A stretch of 12,339 bases of DNA, from assembly GCA_905234305.1 (NCBI GenBank), contig CAJOHT010000017.1, positions 1,404-13,742 of the forward strand. Reading direction: 5' to 3'. A program made the translations under genes and the position numbers. The notes beneath the pieces are model-generated. The model was not told the DNA's origin, did not search any database, and saw nothing but the letters and a program-made list of their open reading frames with translations. Below, piece by piece: positions 6,281 to 12,339 of this stretch (positions are counted from its first letter, which is position 1; the number at the start of each line of letters is the position of its first letter). The DNA is from an uncultured Ruminococcus sp. Its GTDB lineage: Bacteria; Bacillota; Clostridia; Oscillospirales; Acutalibacteraceae.

Positions 6281-7207
6281 TTACAGCAGATTTCGTTTTT
6301 TCAGAATAAATATCGTTACGATACATATTATAAGCGTCATCAGGCAGACGATAGCGAAGCCCCATACCGTATCCGCGAACGGGAGCCATTTAAGGTTCAT
6401 TCCGTAAATTCCCGAGATAACCGTAGGAATAGCCATTACAAGCGTTATCGAAGTGAGAAATTTCATTACGTTATTAAGCCTGTTATCCATAACCGCCGAA
6501 ATAAGCTCACGCGTCGAGTCGATAATATTACGGTAAATCGTCGCCATTTCAATAGCCTGATTGTTCTCGATCATTGTATCCTCTATAAGTTCCTCGTCCT
6601 CGGGGAACTCATTGCTGCGCTTAAGGCGCGTAATTACCATATTATTAGCCCTGAGCGACGTAGCGAAATATACGAGAGAAGCCTCAAGCTCATGCAGCGA
6701 GATAATATCGGTATCCTTAGTTTCCTTACCCGCGCGTTCCTCTATTTCGGTACGGGCGTTGTCGATATTGCGAAGGTCATAAAGATAAAGCCGCGATATA
6801 CTGTAAAGAATATGGTACACGAACCTCATACGTTTTCTCGTGCTGAAATTGCGCATTTTAAAACGGAGATTTTTCTCGAAAATATCGACCTTCTCGCGGC
6901 AGATAGTAATAACCGCGTCGTAGGTTATAATAATACCAAGCGGGATAGTCGTATAATACGGCTGTTCGTTACGGATTTCGGTAATCGGAATATCGACGAG
7001 AATAAGAGTATAGTTATCCTCAAACTCAATACGGGAGCTTTCCTCATCGTCAAGCGCCGCTACCAAATCGCCGAAATCAATTCCGTAGTGGTCAACAATC
7101 TGCTGATTTTCCTCGGCGTCGGGAGCGGTGAGTTTTACCCAGACATCAGGTTGAAGCTCATCGACCTCGTTAAGTACACCTTTTTTTGTAGTATAAATAT
7201 TCAGCAT
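6281..7207 (-). CDS. corA: CorA-family divalent metal (Mg2+) transporter
   Basis: A 308-residue member of the CorA channel family, which forms pentamers in the membrane and moves Mg2+ or similar ions. A large cytoplasmic N-terminal part (about 1-245, alpha/beta then long charged helices) is followed by two C-terminal membrane segments (about 247-267 and 282-303) and a basic tail KKRNLL. The family signature YGMN lies at 268-271, directly after the first segment. The following loop is LKWLPFAD, without the MPEL-type Glu of classical CorA, as in a divergent subgroup. A GTG nine bases upstream is in frame, but the GAGGTGG ribosome site overlaps that codon and sits 5 nt before the ATG at 7205-7207, so the ATG is the start. 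The gene stands alone between its own promoter and terminator. Ion preference is not decided by sequence. Confidence 0.93.
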   Translation of the reverse strand: MLNIYTTKKGVLNEVDELQPDVWVKLTAPDAEENQQIVDHYGIDFGDLVAALDDEESSRIEFEDNYTLILVDIPITEIRNEQPYYTTIPLGIIITYDAVITICREKVDIFEKNLRFKMRNFSTRKRMRFVYHILYSISRLYLYDLRNIDNARTEIEERAGKETKDTDIISLHELEASLVYFATSLRANNMVITRLKRSNEFPEDEELIEDTMIENNQAIEMATIYRNIIDSTRELISAVMDNRLNNVMKFLTSITLVMAIPTVISGIYGMNLKWLPFADTVWGFAIVCLMTLIICIVTIFILKKRNLL

Positions 7208-7260
7208 ATTAACCACCTCGTTTCAAACTATTATAAGTAATTTAATTTTACATCATTTTT

Positions 7261-7289
7261 ATTCTATAATCTATAGTCAAATTTGTTAA
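7261..7289 (-). promoter_or_regulatory. Candidate corA promoter
   Basis: On the minus strand, TTAACA (7289-7284), a 17-bp spacer, TAGAAT (7266-7261). Each hexamer has one mismatch to consensus. The leader would be about 47 nt. A second -10-like TATAAT lies nearer the gene but lacks a -35. Confidence 0.5.
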
Positions 7290-7400
7290 AGATACTTTTA
7301 TTTATCAGGTATTTTTATATGATTTTTTACCGCATAAAAGCATTTTAGACAAAATTCCCGCATGCTTTTGTTGCAAAACGTAAAATGTATCGGTGTAATA

Positions 7401-7429
7401 TTGACTCGCTGTTGTTTTTACTATATAAT
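7401..7429 (+). promoter_or_regulatory. Sigma-A promoter of the CapD/EpsC-like gene
   Basis: TTGACT (7401-7406), a 17-bp spacer, TATAAT (7424-7429). Nearly perfect. It lies 42 bp before the ATG at 7471 and overlaps the in-frame TTG at 7429, which therefore cannot be the translation start. Confidence 0.88.
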
Positions 7430-7470
7430 TGTATGGATATACAAGAATGTTTCGAAAAAGGGGGAAGGTT

Positions 7471-9342
7471 ATGAGAAAGCTAACAATTCGTAAAGTGTTT
7501 TTGGCGCTTGCCGACGTATTTTTTATAATTGTCGGTACTCTTTTTACGAACTATATAATGAGCCGTATTATCCCCAATTATACGGTAAGCTACAGATTTT
7601 TGATGTATATTGTTACTCTTGACGCCATCCTATGTCTTTTGGTGCTTTACGCGATGGGCGCCTACTCGCGCACCTGGAAAAGCATTAACAAAAAGGACTA
7701 TCTGTTCTGCGGGCTGGGTATGTTCGTCGGTCAGTTTTTGTCGCTATTGATACTATTTTTACTCAACAAGAGTCCTTCAAAACTGTTCTTCCTGGTTAAT
7801 TTTATTCTTATAACCACAGGCTCTATACTATTCAGAATAATTTTTAAGAAAACGTTTAAAGATATTATCAACGCGGGAAAGTATTACGACGCCGAAAGAA
7901 CTCTTATTGTCGGCGCGGGAAAAGCCGCAACGATGATAATAAATGAGATAGCTTCCTCTAAAAATGACGAAAACAATTTATCCTCCAATTACGAGGTAAT
8001 AGGACTTGTTGACGACGACCGAAGCAAGCTCCGCTCAAACATAAACGGCGTAAAAGTCCTCGGCACAACTCAGGATATTCCCGAAATAGCCGAATCGTTT
8101 AAAATAGAGCAGATTATTTTCGCTATCCCCTCCTGTAGCGAAAAGGACAGAAAACGCATCCTTGAAATCTGTTCAAAAACAAAATGCCGAATTAAAGTAA
8201 TTCCCTTCCTCGGCAACCTGATTTTCGACAGCAGTCATACCGAACTTATCTCTCAGGTCAAGGATATTAAGCTCGAGGACTTGCTCGGCAGAGAACCTAT
8301 CTCCTTCGATAAAAAAGACATTAAGGAGTTTATCGCGGGTCAGGTATGTATGGTAACGGGCGGAGGCGGCTCCATAGGCTCCGAGCTTGTACGTCAAATC
8401 GCGAAATACAATCCCAAACAGATTATTATTGTCGATATTTACGAGAACAACGCCTATGAAATCCAGCAGGAAGTTCTTATGGAATACGGCGATAAGGTTG
8501 ATATTAAGACTCTTATATCCTCGGTACGCGATTATCAGAAGATGGATAAGATTTTTAAAGAGTACCGTCCTAATATTGTTTTCCACGCGGCGGCTCATAA
8601 GCACGTGCCGCTTATGGAATATGTTCCCGAGGAAGCTGTTAAAAACAATATTTTCGGCACCTTTAACGTTGCCACGCTGGCGGAAGTTTATAAAGCGGAC
8701 AAGTTCGTTATGATTTCGACCGATAAGGCGGTTAATCCGACCAACGTAATGGGCTGTACAAAACGCGTTTGCGAAATGATTATCCAGTACAAGGCGCAGT
8801 TCAGTACCCATACCGAATTCGTAACAACTCGTTTCGGCAATGTTCTCGGCTCGAACGGCTCGGTAATTCCTCTGTTCAGGCGCCAGATTGAAAGCGGCAA
8901 GCCCGTTACGGTAACTCATCCCGAAATAATCCGTTACTTTATGACTATTCCCGAAGCGGTATCGCTTGTACTTGAGGCAGGCGCTATGGCTAAGGGCGGA
9001 GATATTTTTGTACTGGATATGGGCGAGCCCGTTAAAATAGTTACTTTAGCAGAAAATCTTATCCGTATGTACGGTAAAATTCCTTACGAGGACGTCGAAA
9101 TCAAATTTACGGGACTTCGACCTGGTGAAAAGCTCTACGAGGAGCTACTTATGGACGAGGAAGGTCTTAAGAAAACCTCTAACAAAAAGATTTTTATCGG
9201 CAACCAAATTAACATCGAACCCGATAAGCTCTTATCGCAACTTGACGAAATCGAAAAATATGCCAACGAAAATAATAGCGATAAGGTTGTTGAGATACTC
9301 GAGGAAATGGTCCCGACCTTTAATCATCAAACTAATATGTAA
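7471..9342 (+). CDS. Membrane-bound nucleotide-sugar 4,6-dehydratase/epimerase, CapD/EpsC/FlaA1 family
   Basis: A 623-residue enzyme of the long WbpM/PglF/EpsC type, which acts on UDP-sugars (typically dehydrating UDP-GlcNAc) for capsule, exopolysaccharide or glycan synthesis. About four hydrophobic segments span residues 9-127. A first Rossmann-like domain starts at RTLIVGAGKAA (about 143-152). The catalytic SDR domain begins with TGGGGSIGSE (296-305) and has HAAAHKHVP (372-380). The catalytic stretch is STDKAVNPTNVMGCTK (416-431), with Met427 and Lys431 in place of the SDR Tyr-x-x-x-Lys, as in WbpM and PglF. The C-terminus has FTGLRPGEKLYEE, standard for the family. The true start is the ATG at 7471, preceded by a GGGGGAAGG site; the longer frame from TTG 7429 overlaps the -10 box. 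The gene is single, divergent from corA and followed by a hairpin. No glycosyltransferase lies nearby, so the final glycan is unknown. Confidence 0.93.
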   Translation: MRKLTIRKVFLALADVFFIIVGTLFTNYIMSRIIPNYTVSYRFLMYIVTLDAILCLLVLYAMGAYSRTWKSINKKDYLFCGLGMFVGQFLSLLILFLLNKSPSKLFFLVNFILITTGSILFRIIFKKTFKDIINAGKYYDAERTLIVGAGKAATMIINEIASSKNDENNLSSNYEVIGLVDDDRSKLRSNINGVKVLGTTQDIPEIAESFKIEQIIFAIPSCSEKDRKRILEICSKTKCRIKVIPFLGNLIFDSSHTELISQVKDIKLEDLLGREPISFDKKDIKEFIAGQVCMVTGGGGSIGSELVRQIAKYNPKQIIIVDIYENNAYEIQQEVLMEYGDKVDIKTLISSVRDYQKMDKIFKEYRPNIVFHAAAHKHVPLMEYVPEEAVKNNIFGTFNVATLAEVYKADKFVMISTDKAVNPTNVMGCTKRVCEMIIQYKAQFSTHTEFVTTRFGNVLGSNGSVIPLFRRQIESGKPVTVTHPEIIRYFMTIPEAVSLVLEAGAMAKGGDIFVLDMGEPVKIVTLAENLIRMYGKIPYEDVEIKFTGLRPGEKLYEELLMDEEGLKKTSNKKIFIGNQINIEPDKLLSQLDEIEKYANENNSDKVVEILEEMVPTFNHQTNM

Positions 9343-9357
9343 AATCAATAAAAAAGC

Positions 9358-9392
9358 GGGCTGGCTCATAAGAGTCAGCCCTGTTGTTATTC
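9358..9392 (+). terminator. Probable terminator after the CapD/EpsC-like gene
   Basis: GGGCTGGCTC (9358-9367) pairs with GAGTCAGCCC (9372-9381) across a 4-nt ATAA loop, with one G-U pair. An A-run precedes it and TGTTGTTATT follows. It is 15 bp after the stop codon. The T-tract is imperfect, and the hairpin may also be one end of the adjoining repeat element. Confidence 0.6.
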
Positions 9393-9546
9393 TGAGCGAT
9401 GCCGTAGGCAAAATTGCAAAGCAATTTAGTCGAAGAATCTTTTTACTTAATATCATCACGCAGAGTAAGCTCCTTCGACTATTCGCTAACGCGGATTTCG
9501 CTTCGCGAACCGCTCAGGACAACAATAACGTATTCTCAGCATAACA
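9382..9546. repeat. Palindromic intergenic repeat element (MITE-like)
   Basis: The two ends are imperfect inverted copies. The left end reads TGTTGTTATTCTGAGCG and later TAGTCGAAGAATCTT. The reverse complement of the right part reads TTGTTGTCCTGAGCG and later TAGTCGAAGGAGCTT. Each arm holds its own small hairpin: AAATTGC/GCAATTT at about 9411-9427, and GCGG..TTCGC/GCGAACCGC around 9491-9513. It has no coding capacity. The TTCTGAGCG...GAAGAATCT pattern resembles dispersed palindromic repeats in clostridial genomes, but that is from memory. The other frames across it are not genes. Confidence 0.55.
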
Positions 9547-9580
9547 ATGGGGCTGTCGCAAAATGAAGCGGCAGCCCCAT
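9547..9580. repeat. Strong hairpin at the right edge of the repeat element
   Basis: ATGGGGCTGTCGC (9547-9559) pairs with GCGGCAGCCCCAT (9568-9580), 13 bp with one G-U pair and an 8-nt loop. No T-run follows on either strand, so it is a poor terminator. With its flank ATAACA it mirrors the left hairpin plus TGTTGTTAT, so it may be the right end of the same element. Confidence 0.6.
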
Positions 9581-9665
9581 CCCGAAAAATCCGATTATTA
9601 TAAGGAAATAAAAGTATTCTGTTTTTCATTGTCGGCACTTTTTTTACCACATAACCCTCTAAAAT

Positions 9666-9692
9666 ACTCGCCAAATATTAAGCGAGTTTTTT
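9666..9692 (+). terminator. Weak plus-strand terminator-like hairpin
   Basis: ACTCGC (9666-9671) pairs with GCGAGT (9682-9687), then six T. A 6-bp stem with a 10-nt loop is marginal. It could catch read-through from the plus-strand gene before it meets the convergent ATPase gene. Confidence 0.4.
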
Positions 9693-9718
9693 ATGCATTT
9701 TATACAATAACGTGTTAT

Positions 9719-9757
9719 ATACAAAAACGAACGCTCCCTACTGGGAGCGTTCGTTTT
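9719..9757 (-). terminator. Rho-independent terminator of the MsmX-type ATPase gene
   Basis: Perfect 15-bp stem AAAACGAACGCTCCC (9724-9738) with its complement (9743-9757) around a 4-nt loop. The minus-strand transcript ends in a TTTTT run. The stem itself ends in A4/T4, so it should also stop plus-strand transcription. It lies about 60 bp after the ATPase stop. Confidence 0.92.
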
Positions 9758-9817
9758 AAAAGGATTGATCTCCAATTTCAAGTTTTCAAGAAAATCGGAT
9801 TACCTGTAAAGTTCAAA

Positions 9818-10927
9818 TCAGTTAGTGATTGTCTGCTCGGTTTCCTTATCGAATACGTGAATCTTCTTAAGGTCGAACGCAATCTTGATGTTATCGCCTG
9901 GTTTAGCCTTTGAAGCGGGGTCAACACGAGCGGTAACGGGAGCGCCGTTAATATTGAGATAGAGATAAATCTCAGCGCCCATAAGCTCTGTTACGTCAAC
10001 GTTAGCTGTAATAATAGTATCAGCGTCGCACTTATCGAGGAAGTCGGGTTCATCGTGAACATGCTCGGGACGGATACCGAGAACAACTTCCTTGCCTACA
10101 TAAGCGTCTAAAGCCTTAGCCTTATCAGCGGGAAGCGATATCTCGTACTTATCGAACTTAAGAGCATTGCCCTTAGAACCCTTAACTACAGTAGCGTCAA
10201 CAAAGTTCATCTGAGGTGAGCCGATAAAGCCCGCTACGAACTCATTGCAGGGCTTGTCGTAAAGGTTCTGAGGAGTATCAACCTGCTGGATGAAACCGTC
10301 CTTCATAACAACGATACGGGTACCCATTGTCATAGCCTCAGTCTGGTCATGAGTTACGTAGATAAATGTTGTACCGAGTCTCTGATAGAGCTTAGAAATC
10401 TCTGTACGCATCTGGGCACGGAGCTTAGCATCGAGGTTTGAGAGAGGCTCGTCAAGTAAGAATACCTTAGGATCACGTACGATAGCACGGCCTAAAGCAA
10501 CACGCTGTCTCTGTCCGCCTGAGAGAGCCTTCGGCTTTCTGTCGAGGTACTGCTCAATGCCGAGGATACGGGCAGCTTCTTCAACGCGGGTTTTAATCTC
10601 TTCCTTAGGCATCTTGCGGAGCTTAAGTCCAAACGCCATATTGTCATAAACTGACATATGAGGATAAAGAGCGTAGTTCTGGAATACCATCGCAATATCT
10701 CTGTCCTTAGGAGTAACGTCGTTACAGAGCTTGTCGCCGATATAAAGTTCGCCCTTAGAGATATCCTCAAGACCCGCGATCATACGAAGTGTTGTAGACT
10801 TACCGCAACCTGAAGGTCCAACCAGGATGATAAATTCTTTATCATCGATTTCAAGGTTAAAATCAGATACAGCAACTACGTCGCCGTCATAGATTTTATA
10901 AACATGTTTTAAACTAACATTTGCCAT
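9818..10927 (-). CDS. msmX: Sugar ABC transporter ATP-binding subunit, MsmX/MalK/UgpC type
   Basis: A 369-residue ATPase that powers uptake of oligosaccharides through membrane permeases. The nucleotide-binding domain has Walker A GPSGCGKST (37-45), Q-loop Gln83, the ABC signature LSGGQRQRVALGR (135-147), Walker B VFLLDEPLSNLDAKLR (155-170, catalytic Glu160) and switch His193 in VTHDQTEAMT. The remaining residues (from about 235) form the C-terminal OB/TOBE regulatory domain of the CUT1 subfamily, including GIRPEHVH. The length fits MsmX and MalK. The ATG at 10925-10927 follows GGAGG by 8 nt. No permease or binding-protein genes adjoin it, and it has its own terminator. A solitary gene of this type in Firmicutes often serves several sugar importers, hence the MsmX label; databases may call it UgpC or MalK. 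A role in maltodextrin uptake after amylase action is plausible but inferred. Confidence 0.93.
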   Translation of the reverse strand: MANVSLKHVYKIYDGDVVAVSDFNLEIDDKEFIILVGPSGCGKSTTLRMIAGLEDISKGELYIGDKLCNDVTPKDRDIAMVFQNYALYPHMSVYDNMAFGLKLRKMPKEEIKTRVEEAARILGIEQYLDRKPKALSGGQRQRVALGRAIVRDPKVFLLDEPLSNLDAKLRAQMRTEISKLYQRLGTTFIYVTHDQTEAMTMGTRIVVMKDGFIQQVDTPQNLYDKPCNEFVAGFIGSPQMNFVDATVVKGSKGNALKFDKYEISLPADKAKALDAYVGKEVVLGIRPEHVHDEPDFLDKCDADTIITANVDVTELMGAEIYLYLNINGAPVTARVDPASKAKPGDNIKIAFDLKKIHVFDKETEQTITN

Positions 10928-10939
10928 ACATTATTCCTC

Positions 10940-11002
10940 CAATGTATATGAATAATTTTTCAACAAATACATTGTACCATTTAAATGTATATTTTACCAT
11001 TT
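10940..11002 (-). promoter_or_regulatory. ATPase-gene upstream region: repeated extended -10 motif and palindrome
   Basis: On the minus strand, AAATGGTAAAAT (11002-10991) and AAATGGTACAAT (10982-10971) form a direct repeat with a period of exactly 20 bp. Each contains TGG followed by a -10-like hexamer, so both resemble extended -10 promoters; neither has a good -35. The second overlaps a perfect inverted repeat, CAATGTAT (10974-10967) and ATACATTG (10947-10940), which ends against the GGAGG. This may be a regulated promoter with an operator, or simply AT-rich DNA. Confidence 0.4.
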
Positions 11003-11077
11003 GTAAAATAACCAAACTTTTATGCTTCTTTTTATATAAAACGAGTACGATGTCAAAAGCAAGTTAGAATTTTTGTG

Positions 11078-11785
11078 CTATTTGCCGATAAATATTGACG
11101 TTTTTTCAAAAAAAGTCAGTTCTCGAGCCTCTCCTGTGTGCAATTTGCCATCCAGCTCCAAACCGCCGATTTTAACGCGTTTTAAGTATATCACGTTTAA
11201 CGAGAATACGGCGAACATCTTTTTAACCTGGTGGAATTTTCCCTCGCATATTTCAACATACGCTGTATTTTTATCCGTTATTTCGAGTTTGGCAGGCAGG
11301 CATTTTGTCCCGTCGCGGAATTCAACCCCTTTTTCAAACTCCGAAACCATACTATCATAAAGCTCTCCGTCAAGTTTTACATAGTATCTTTTATAAATAT
11401 GCTTTTTAGGCGAGGTGAGCTTATGGGCAAAATCTCCGTCGTCGGTAAGGATTAGCAATCCCTCGGTATCCTTATCAAGCCTTCCCGCAGGGAAAAGACC
11501 TTTTCTCTTAAGCTCGGCGGGCAGAATATCGACAACTGTTTTGTCTTTATCGTCTTTAGCCGCGGATATAACTCCCGCGGGCTTATTCATCATAATATAA
11601 AGATACTTTTTAAAACTAAGGGCTTGTCCGTTAACCTTTATTTCGGTATTTTCGGGGTCTACCTTAAACTCGGGTTTAACGATTACCCCGCCGTCAACGG
11701 TAACGGATTTTTTTCTTATCAGCTTTTGAACCTCGCTGCGGGAGCCTATCCCCTGCGATACTAAAACTTTATCCAGTCTTTCCAT
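11078..11785 (-). CDS. rsuA: RsuA-type rRNA pseudouridine synthase
   Basis: A 235-residue RNA-modifying enzyme of the RsuA/RluB/E/F family; RsuA itself makes pseudouridine in the 16S rRNA decoding region. An N-terminal S4 RNA-binding domain (about 1-55, MERLDKVLVSQGIGSRSEVQ) precedes the catalytic domain. The catalytic motif GRLDKDTEGL lies at 101-110 with Asp104 as nucleophile. KFHQVKKMF (183-191) matches the HQVK form of RsuA rather than the NREVRR form of RluB, which favours the 16S target. AAAGGA lies 7 nt before the ATG. The first 17 bp overlap the end of the DUF4830-type gene, so the pair is probably translationally coupled. No clear terminator follows, so some read-through to the ATPase gene is possible. 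Confidence 0.92.
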   Translation of the reverse strand: MERLDKVLVSQGIGSRSEVQKLIRKKSVTVDGGVIVKPEFKVDPENTEIKVNGQALSFKKYLYIMMNKPAGVISAAKDDKDKTVVDILPAELKRKGLFPAGRLDKDTEGLLILTDDGDFAHKLTSPKKHIYKRYYVKLDGELYDSMVSEFEKGVEFRDGTKCLPAKLEITDKNTAYVEICEGKFHQVKKMFAVFSLNVIYLKRVKIGGLELDGKLHTGEARELTFFEKTSIFIGK

Positions 11786-12257
11786 TTTTATCCTTTACAA
11801 GAGGGCGGTACGCTTCTTTATAGAGTCCGCTCTCAATATGTCCCGCTATAACGCTGCCTTTATATACAAGAATCGTAACATTTCCGCCGTTTTTCAGCTT
11901 ATAAACAGCCCGCTCGACCTCACAGCCTTTAAACCGCTCAAGATCAAGGCCTGCTTTTTTCTGCAGCGAGTTATAATATTTATAGGTAATATTAAATTTT
12001 TCGGGAACGGTAACTTTATCCTTTTTCTCACTTTTAGGAATAATACCAAGATTAAACTGCTTAAAAAACTTGATCCGTGAGTTAATATCAGAAACCTCGG
12101 TAAAATAACGCCCTGTTTCATCGCTCGAGGCGTCCTCTGCTACCGAACCTTTCCGCTCGGCGCCTATAAGAAAACATATCCCCGTAAGCATTAAAGCGCA
12201 TACGGTAATGACCGCGATTTTCCCGATATGTTTCTTGTTAATGTAAATAATTGGCAT
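11769..12257 (-). CDS. Membrane-anchored DUF4830-type protein
   Basis: A 162-residue protein with one N-terminal membrane segment (about residues 11-32, after KKHIGK) and an extracytoplasmic part. The region DINSRIKFFKQFNLGI through VPEKFNITYKYYNSLQKKAG, LDLERFKGCEVERAVYKL and NVTILVYKGSVIAGHI has the order and residues I associate with DUF4830; function is unknown. Two starts are possible: ATG 12269, or ATG 12257 four codons later. The later one is preferred because GGGTGAT precedes it and because a TATAAT string at 12278-12273 nearly touches the first ATG. The gene overlaps rsuA by 17 bp. Shorter and plainer than many members, which often carry longer N-terminal parts. Confidence 0.75.
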   Translation of the reverse strand: MPIIYINKKHIGKIAVITVCALMLTGICFLIGAERKGSVAEDASSDETGRYFTEVSDINSRIKFFKQFNLGIIPKSEKKDKVTVPEKFNITYKYYNSLQKKAGLDLERFKGCEVERAVYKLKNGGNVTILVYKGSVIAGHIESGLYKEAYRPLVKDKNGKTG

Positions 12258-12272
12258 ATAATCACCCATAAG

Positions 12273-12300
12273 ATTATATGCTGGACAGGTTGTTTTTAAA
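12273..12300 (-). promoter_or_regulatory. Possible promoter of the DUF4830-rsuA pair
   Basis: TATAAT on the minus strand at 12278-12273. The best -35 is TTTAAA (12300-12295) with a 16-bp spacer, which is weak. An AGGTT/AACCT inverted repeat (12287-12303) overlaps it. If used, the start would fall near 12266, supporting ATG 12257. Confidence 0.4.
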
Positions 12301-12339
12301 CCTAAATTAAAATTTTTATAATATCCTCGGGTGTATCCG

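Noticed and set aside
6692..7240. 182-residue plus-strand frame opposite corA
   Set aside because: It is a shadow of the corA coding sequence and runs into the corA promoter region without signals of its own.
7429..7470. N-terminal extension of the CapD/EpsC-like protein from a TTG at 7429
   Set aside because: The TTG overlaps the TATAAT -10 box; the ATG at 7471 has a strong ribosome site.
8173..8919. 248-residue minus-strand frame inside the CapD/EpsC-like gene
   Set aside because: It is antisense to conserved catalytic motifs, resembles no known protein and has no ribosome site.
9125..9544. Plus-strand frame running from the CapD/EpsC-like gene into the intergenic repeat
   Set aside because: It starts out of frame inside the real gene and crosses the terminator hairpin; composition is not protein-like.
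9563..9913. Plus-strand frame across the intergenic region into the ATPase gene
   Set aside because: It crosses two hairpins including a 15-bp terminator and has no ribosome site.
11031..11056. TTGACA followed by TATAAA upstream of the ATPase gene as a promoter
   Set aside because: The spacer is only 14 bp, too short for a normal sigma-A promoter.
12258..12339. Extension of the DUF4830-type gene upstream to the right edge
   Set aside because: The frame is open to the edge, but it has no start codon beyond 12269, is AT-rich, and contains a -10-like box; the N-terminus at 12257 already looks natural before the membrane segment.

Overview
The window looks like chromosomal DNA from a low-to-mid GC Gram-positive anaerobe of the Clostridia, probably Ruminococcus-like (Oscillospiraceae). 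The evidence is the strong AGGAGG-type ribosome binding sites, the clear sigma-A promoters, the Pro-Thr-Asp/Glu linkers and repeated starch-binding-like modules of the secreted amylase, and the protein families present. The lineage is an inference. I see no phage genes, transposase, CRISPR array, tRNA or rRNA.

Layout. (1) Positions 3368 down to the left edge: a large modular secreted alpha-amylase on the minus strand. It has a signal peptide, an AmyE-type GH13 catalytic domain, a beta module, three copies of a likely starch-binding module, another beta module and low-complexity linkers. Its C-terminus lies outside the window. It has its own promoter and leader. (2) 6218-3491: a four-gene minus-strand operon (small unknown protein, GNAT acetyltransferase, six-TM membrane protein, iron-type alcohol dehydrogenase) with a good promoter at one end and a terminator at the other. 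(3) 7289-6244: a monocistronic corA-type metal transporter gene on the minus strand, with promoter and terminator. (4) 7401-9392: a plus-strand gene, divergent from corA, for a membrane-bound CapD/EpsC-type nucleotide-sugar dehydratase/epimerase. (5) 9343-9817: a gene-free stretch holding several hairpins and a probable dispersed palindromic repeat. (6) 10927-9724: a solitary sugar-ABC-transporter ATPase (MsmX/UgpC type) on the minus strand with its own terminator. (7) 12278-11078: a minus-strand pair, a DUF4830-type membrane-anchored protein overlapping an RsuA-type 16S rRNA pseudouridine synthase.

How it fits together. The secreted amylase would make maltodextrins outside the cell. A stand-alone MsmX-type ATPase is the kind of shared subunit that powers several oligosaccharide importers encoded elsewhere. 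The alcohol dehydrogenase fits disposal of reducing equivalents in fermentation. The CapD-type enzyme points to surface polysaccharide synthesis. These links are inferred; the genes lie in separate transcription units.

I do not see a wholly new multi-gene system. The most notable signals are the mosaic of near-identical binding modules inside the amylase, including one copy with a clean 21-bp in-frame gap; the palindromic repeat element between the dehydratase and the ATPase gene; and the repeated motif and palindrome in the ATPase upstream region.
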